DNA from: Cytauxzoon felis
Taxonomy: Eukaryota; Apicomplexa; Aconoidasida; Piroplasmida; Theileriidae
Direction of reading: 5' to 3'
Assembly (NCBI GenBank): GCA_020283715.1
Contig: JAIQCW010000013.1
Location: 62,001-126,000, forward strand
DNA length: 64,000 bases
Shown: piece by piece, positions 62,340 through 64,000 of the stretch
How positions within the stretch are numbered: position 1 is the first letter of the stretch
Layout of the letters: every line of letters starts with the position of its first letter
The notes under the pieces: model-generated
Seen by the model: only the letters and a program-made list of their open reading frames with translations
What the model was told of the DNA's origin: nothing
Database searches by the model: none
Translations under genes and position numbers: made by a program

Positions 62340-62690
62340 ATTCAAAATCTATACCAACAACTTATCTAACTCCACCTGAGGTTACAACCAGTATTCCACT
62401 CGCCGTGGAGGCTCTTCCAATTACCTATCTCTAAAGAGTAGAGCCACTCCCAGAGATCGTGGCGGAAGTATTGACTATGTAACCTCAAGTGGAACCCGTA
62501 GCTGATCTCTGGGAAGCGAAGGGGGAAGTAAATAGAAGAGCTGACGGCAGGACCTCAAGTGGAATACGAGGTCGAGGTACTATAAGGTGTGAATAAAAAC
62601 ATATAAAGAGTTAAAATTATACTATATTTAAAATTACATGTGTGTTTCATATAGGAAATAGTCCTATTGTGACAAATTTATGATACAAAG
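62340..62690. other. Intergenic region between convergent genes
   Basis: Holds the repeat 62371-62574 and a 110-nt tail similar to the 3' flank of the other hydrolase gene (CATATAGGAAATAGTCCTAT here, ATAGGACTATTTCCTATG at 1757-1774 on the other strand). Confidence 0.5.
62371..62574 (+). repeat. Intergenic modular repeat
   Basis: CCACCTGAGGTTAC, CCACTCGCCGTGG, CTCTAAAGAG, GCCACTCCCAGAGATCGTGGC, CCCGTAGCTGATCTC, CTGACGGCAG, ACCTCAAGTGGA. Confidence 0.9.
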
Positions 62691-64000
62691 CTACATTTTA
62701 TCTAGTGAATTAAACCATTCTTCAAGTATTATTTTAATTAATGGTAAATGTGATAACATTGTAACAATATGTGATTTACCATTCAACTCGACTAACTTTA
62801 CAACATCGCTTTCTTTAAAATATGTATTCATGTATTCTCTTGGACCCTGAAGAAAAGAGTGTAATATATAAAGTATCTACAACTTACATCTATACTACAG
62901 ATACGATCATCTTCAGAGTGTATGAATAGAGTTGGTAAATCTTTAGGGTAATTATGCATATTATTTCTTAAGTCGTAAATTGAATTATATATGGATATTA
63001 AAGTCCATGATGACAATCTCTTAGAGTAGTATAATGGATCCTGAAGAAGAAATATGAAGTTGAATTAATGTAATGAGTGATACACTAGAGGTCCAGTCCT
63101 ACCTTTCATTCCACTCGGCGTGATGCCTCTTCTAATTACCTCTCCCTCCGCTTCCCTGAGATCAGCTACGGGTTCCACTTCCACTCGAGGTCTAGTACTA
63201 TTCACCTTAGCACCATCTTTCATCATTCCCATGATGGATGATCCATCACTACCTTCACCACGATCTCTGGGAGTGGTTTTACCGTTTACGGGGAAATAAA
63301 TAGAGGAGCTGTCTGCAGGACCTACGGTGGAACGCCTAGTGGAATGGAGAATGAGATTGGACATGGGGAGGAGGGACTAGTAATCTTGGGTTTGTATCAA
63401 CTTACAAAATAACTCATGAACATTCGAAATCCTTTACCACTTCCACTTAGAATTTCAATAGGTATTTTACTTCTTGGTGCTACAAATGAGTATAACCATA
63501 GAAGTGGGTACAGAAGTCTATTGCAACGTGTACCTAGAAGGTCAATATTAAGCATAGAACTCATAGATACTATGCTATCAATGAATTGACCCTGTCGCTT
63601 GGTATTCAAATCAAATAAAAGTTGTGACTTCAATACGATATTACCACCCATTGATAATCCAATGAGATAATATGGGAGATTATCATGACGTTGATCACTG
63701 AAGACAACTTGTTCATCCCATACTTCCATTTTATTATCAAAACTGCCCCTCTTTACGATACTGACGAATTGCATGACATCATATACATAGTCATCAAAAT
63801 CATCAACATAACATCTTTGTTTACATACACCACCAGATAATCCATGGGATTGTAAATCCAAACCATATACGGAATATCCTAATTTATTGATTACATGTAG
63901 AAAACTTCTTTCATATAAAAATCTGGGTGCTCTATCAAATGCATTTATACCATTTAATGAATCATTATTCACTGCTCCATCTTTCTTTAATGATTTTAAA
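62691..64000 (-). CDS. PST-A-like alpha/beta hydrolase, 5' partial (paralog of the left-edge gene)
   Basis: Minus strand; runs off the right edge. Exons 64000-63406, 63040-62888 (153 nt) and 62846-62691, with the same intron positions and phases as the gene at 1-1732. GLSMGGNIVLKSQLLFD (nucleophile Ser), PTLFIHSEDDRICS (Asp) and NGKSHIVT (His) keep the triad. Close sequence match over DLQSHGLSGG, YVYDVMQFVSIVKRG and DQRHDNLPYYLIGL shows recent duplication. Intron 1 (63041-63405) carries a modular repeat in the opposite orientation relative to the gene compared with its paralog. Lipase function is from the family; substrate unknown. Confidence 0.85.
63083..63366 (-). repeat. Modular repeat in hydrolase-paralog intron 1
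   Basis: Shares the rare CATCATTCCCATGATGGATG module with 1031-1305 and 39595-40039. CCGTTTACGG stem, CTGTCTGCAGGAC. No clear skew change in the flanks. Confidence 0.9.

Overview
The window is nuclear DNA of an apicomplexan parasite, most likely a piroplasmid (Theileria/Cytauxzoon/Babesia type). The evidence is AT-rich sequence, compact genes split by many introns of about 40-60 nt (GTATGT/GTAAGT...TAG), a calcium-dependent protein kinase, an apicoplast isoprenoid enzyme (IspE), an apicoplast-type ribosomal protein bL28 with a signal-peptide-like leader, two PST-A-like alpha/beta hydrolases, and a secreted acidic protein of the kind piroplasms expand. Genus is inference.

Layout. Two paralogous alpha/beta hydrolases sit at the two edges and point inward (1-1732 plus, 62691-64000 minus, both cut by the window). 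Between them are conserved housekeeping genes: dolichol kinase, SEC23, SmG, a TMEM33 relative, BCAS2/SPF27, a CDPK, a coiled-coil protein, a TBC Rab-GAP, UMP-CMP kinase, TRIAP1/MDM35, ubiquitin E1, VAC14, NUS1, TATDN1, a kinesin-13, PUM3/PUF6, an ORC1/CDC6 ATPase, a PPR-like protein, IspE, bL28, eIF2-beta, DFRP1/ZC3H15, PARN and GCP4, with a few unknowns. There is no operon logic; genes are tightly packed on both strands. Dolichol kinase and NUS1 both serve dolichol synthesis, probably by chance proximity.

The striking feature is a family of modular repeats, about 46 loci in 64 kb, found in introns (most), between genes, and in frame inside exons of five conserved genes. Each copy is a mosaic of short interchangeable modules, most of them small hairpins, usually bounded by inverted CCACYTGARGT / ACYTCARGTGG ends. 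Three further properties stand out. (1) On the plus strand the DNA left of a repeat is C-rich and right of it G-rich, whichever strand the gene is on. This is the sign of skew jump known at replication origins. (2) One module slot varies with paired stem changes. (3) A module variant that breaks the reading frame is confined to non-coding copies. Three decayed loci are also visible.

Two genes (CDPK, PARN) are broken at A-runs by what looks like one missing A each. Exon structures were derived by eye from splice signals and protein similarity; no computation, search or RNA evidence was available.
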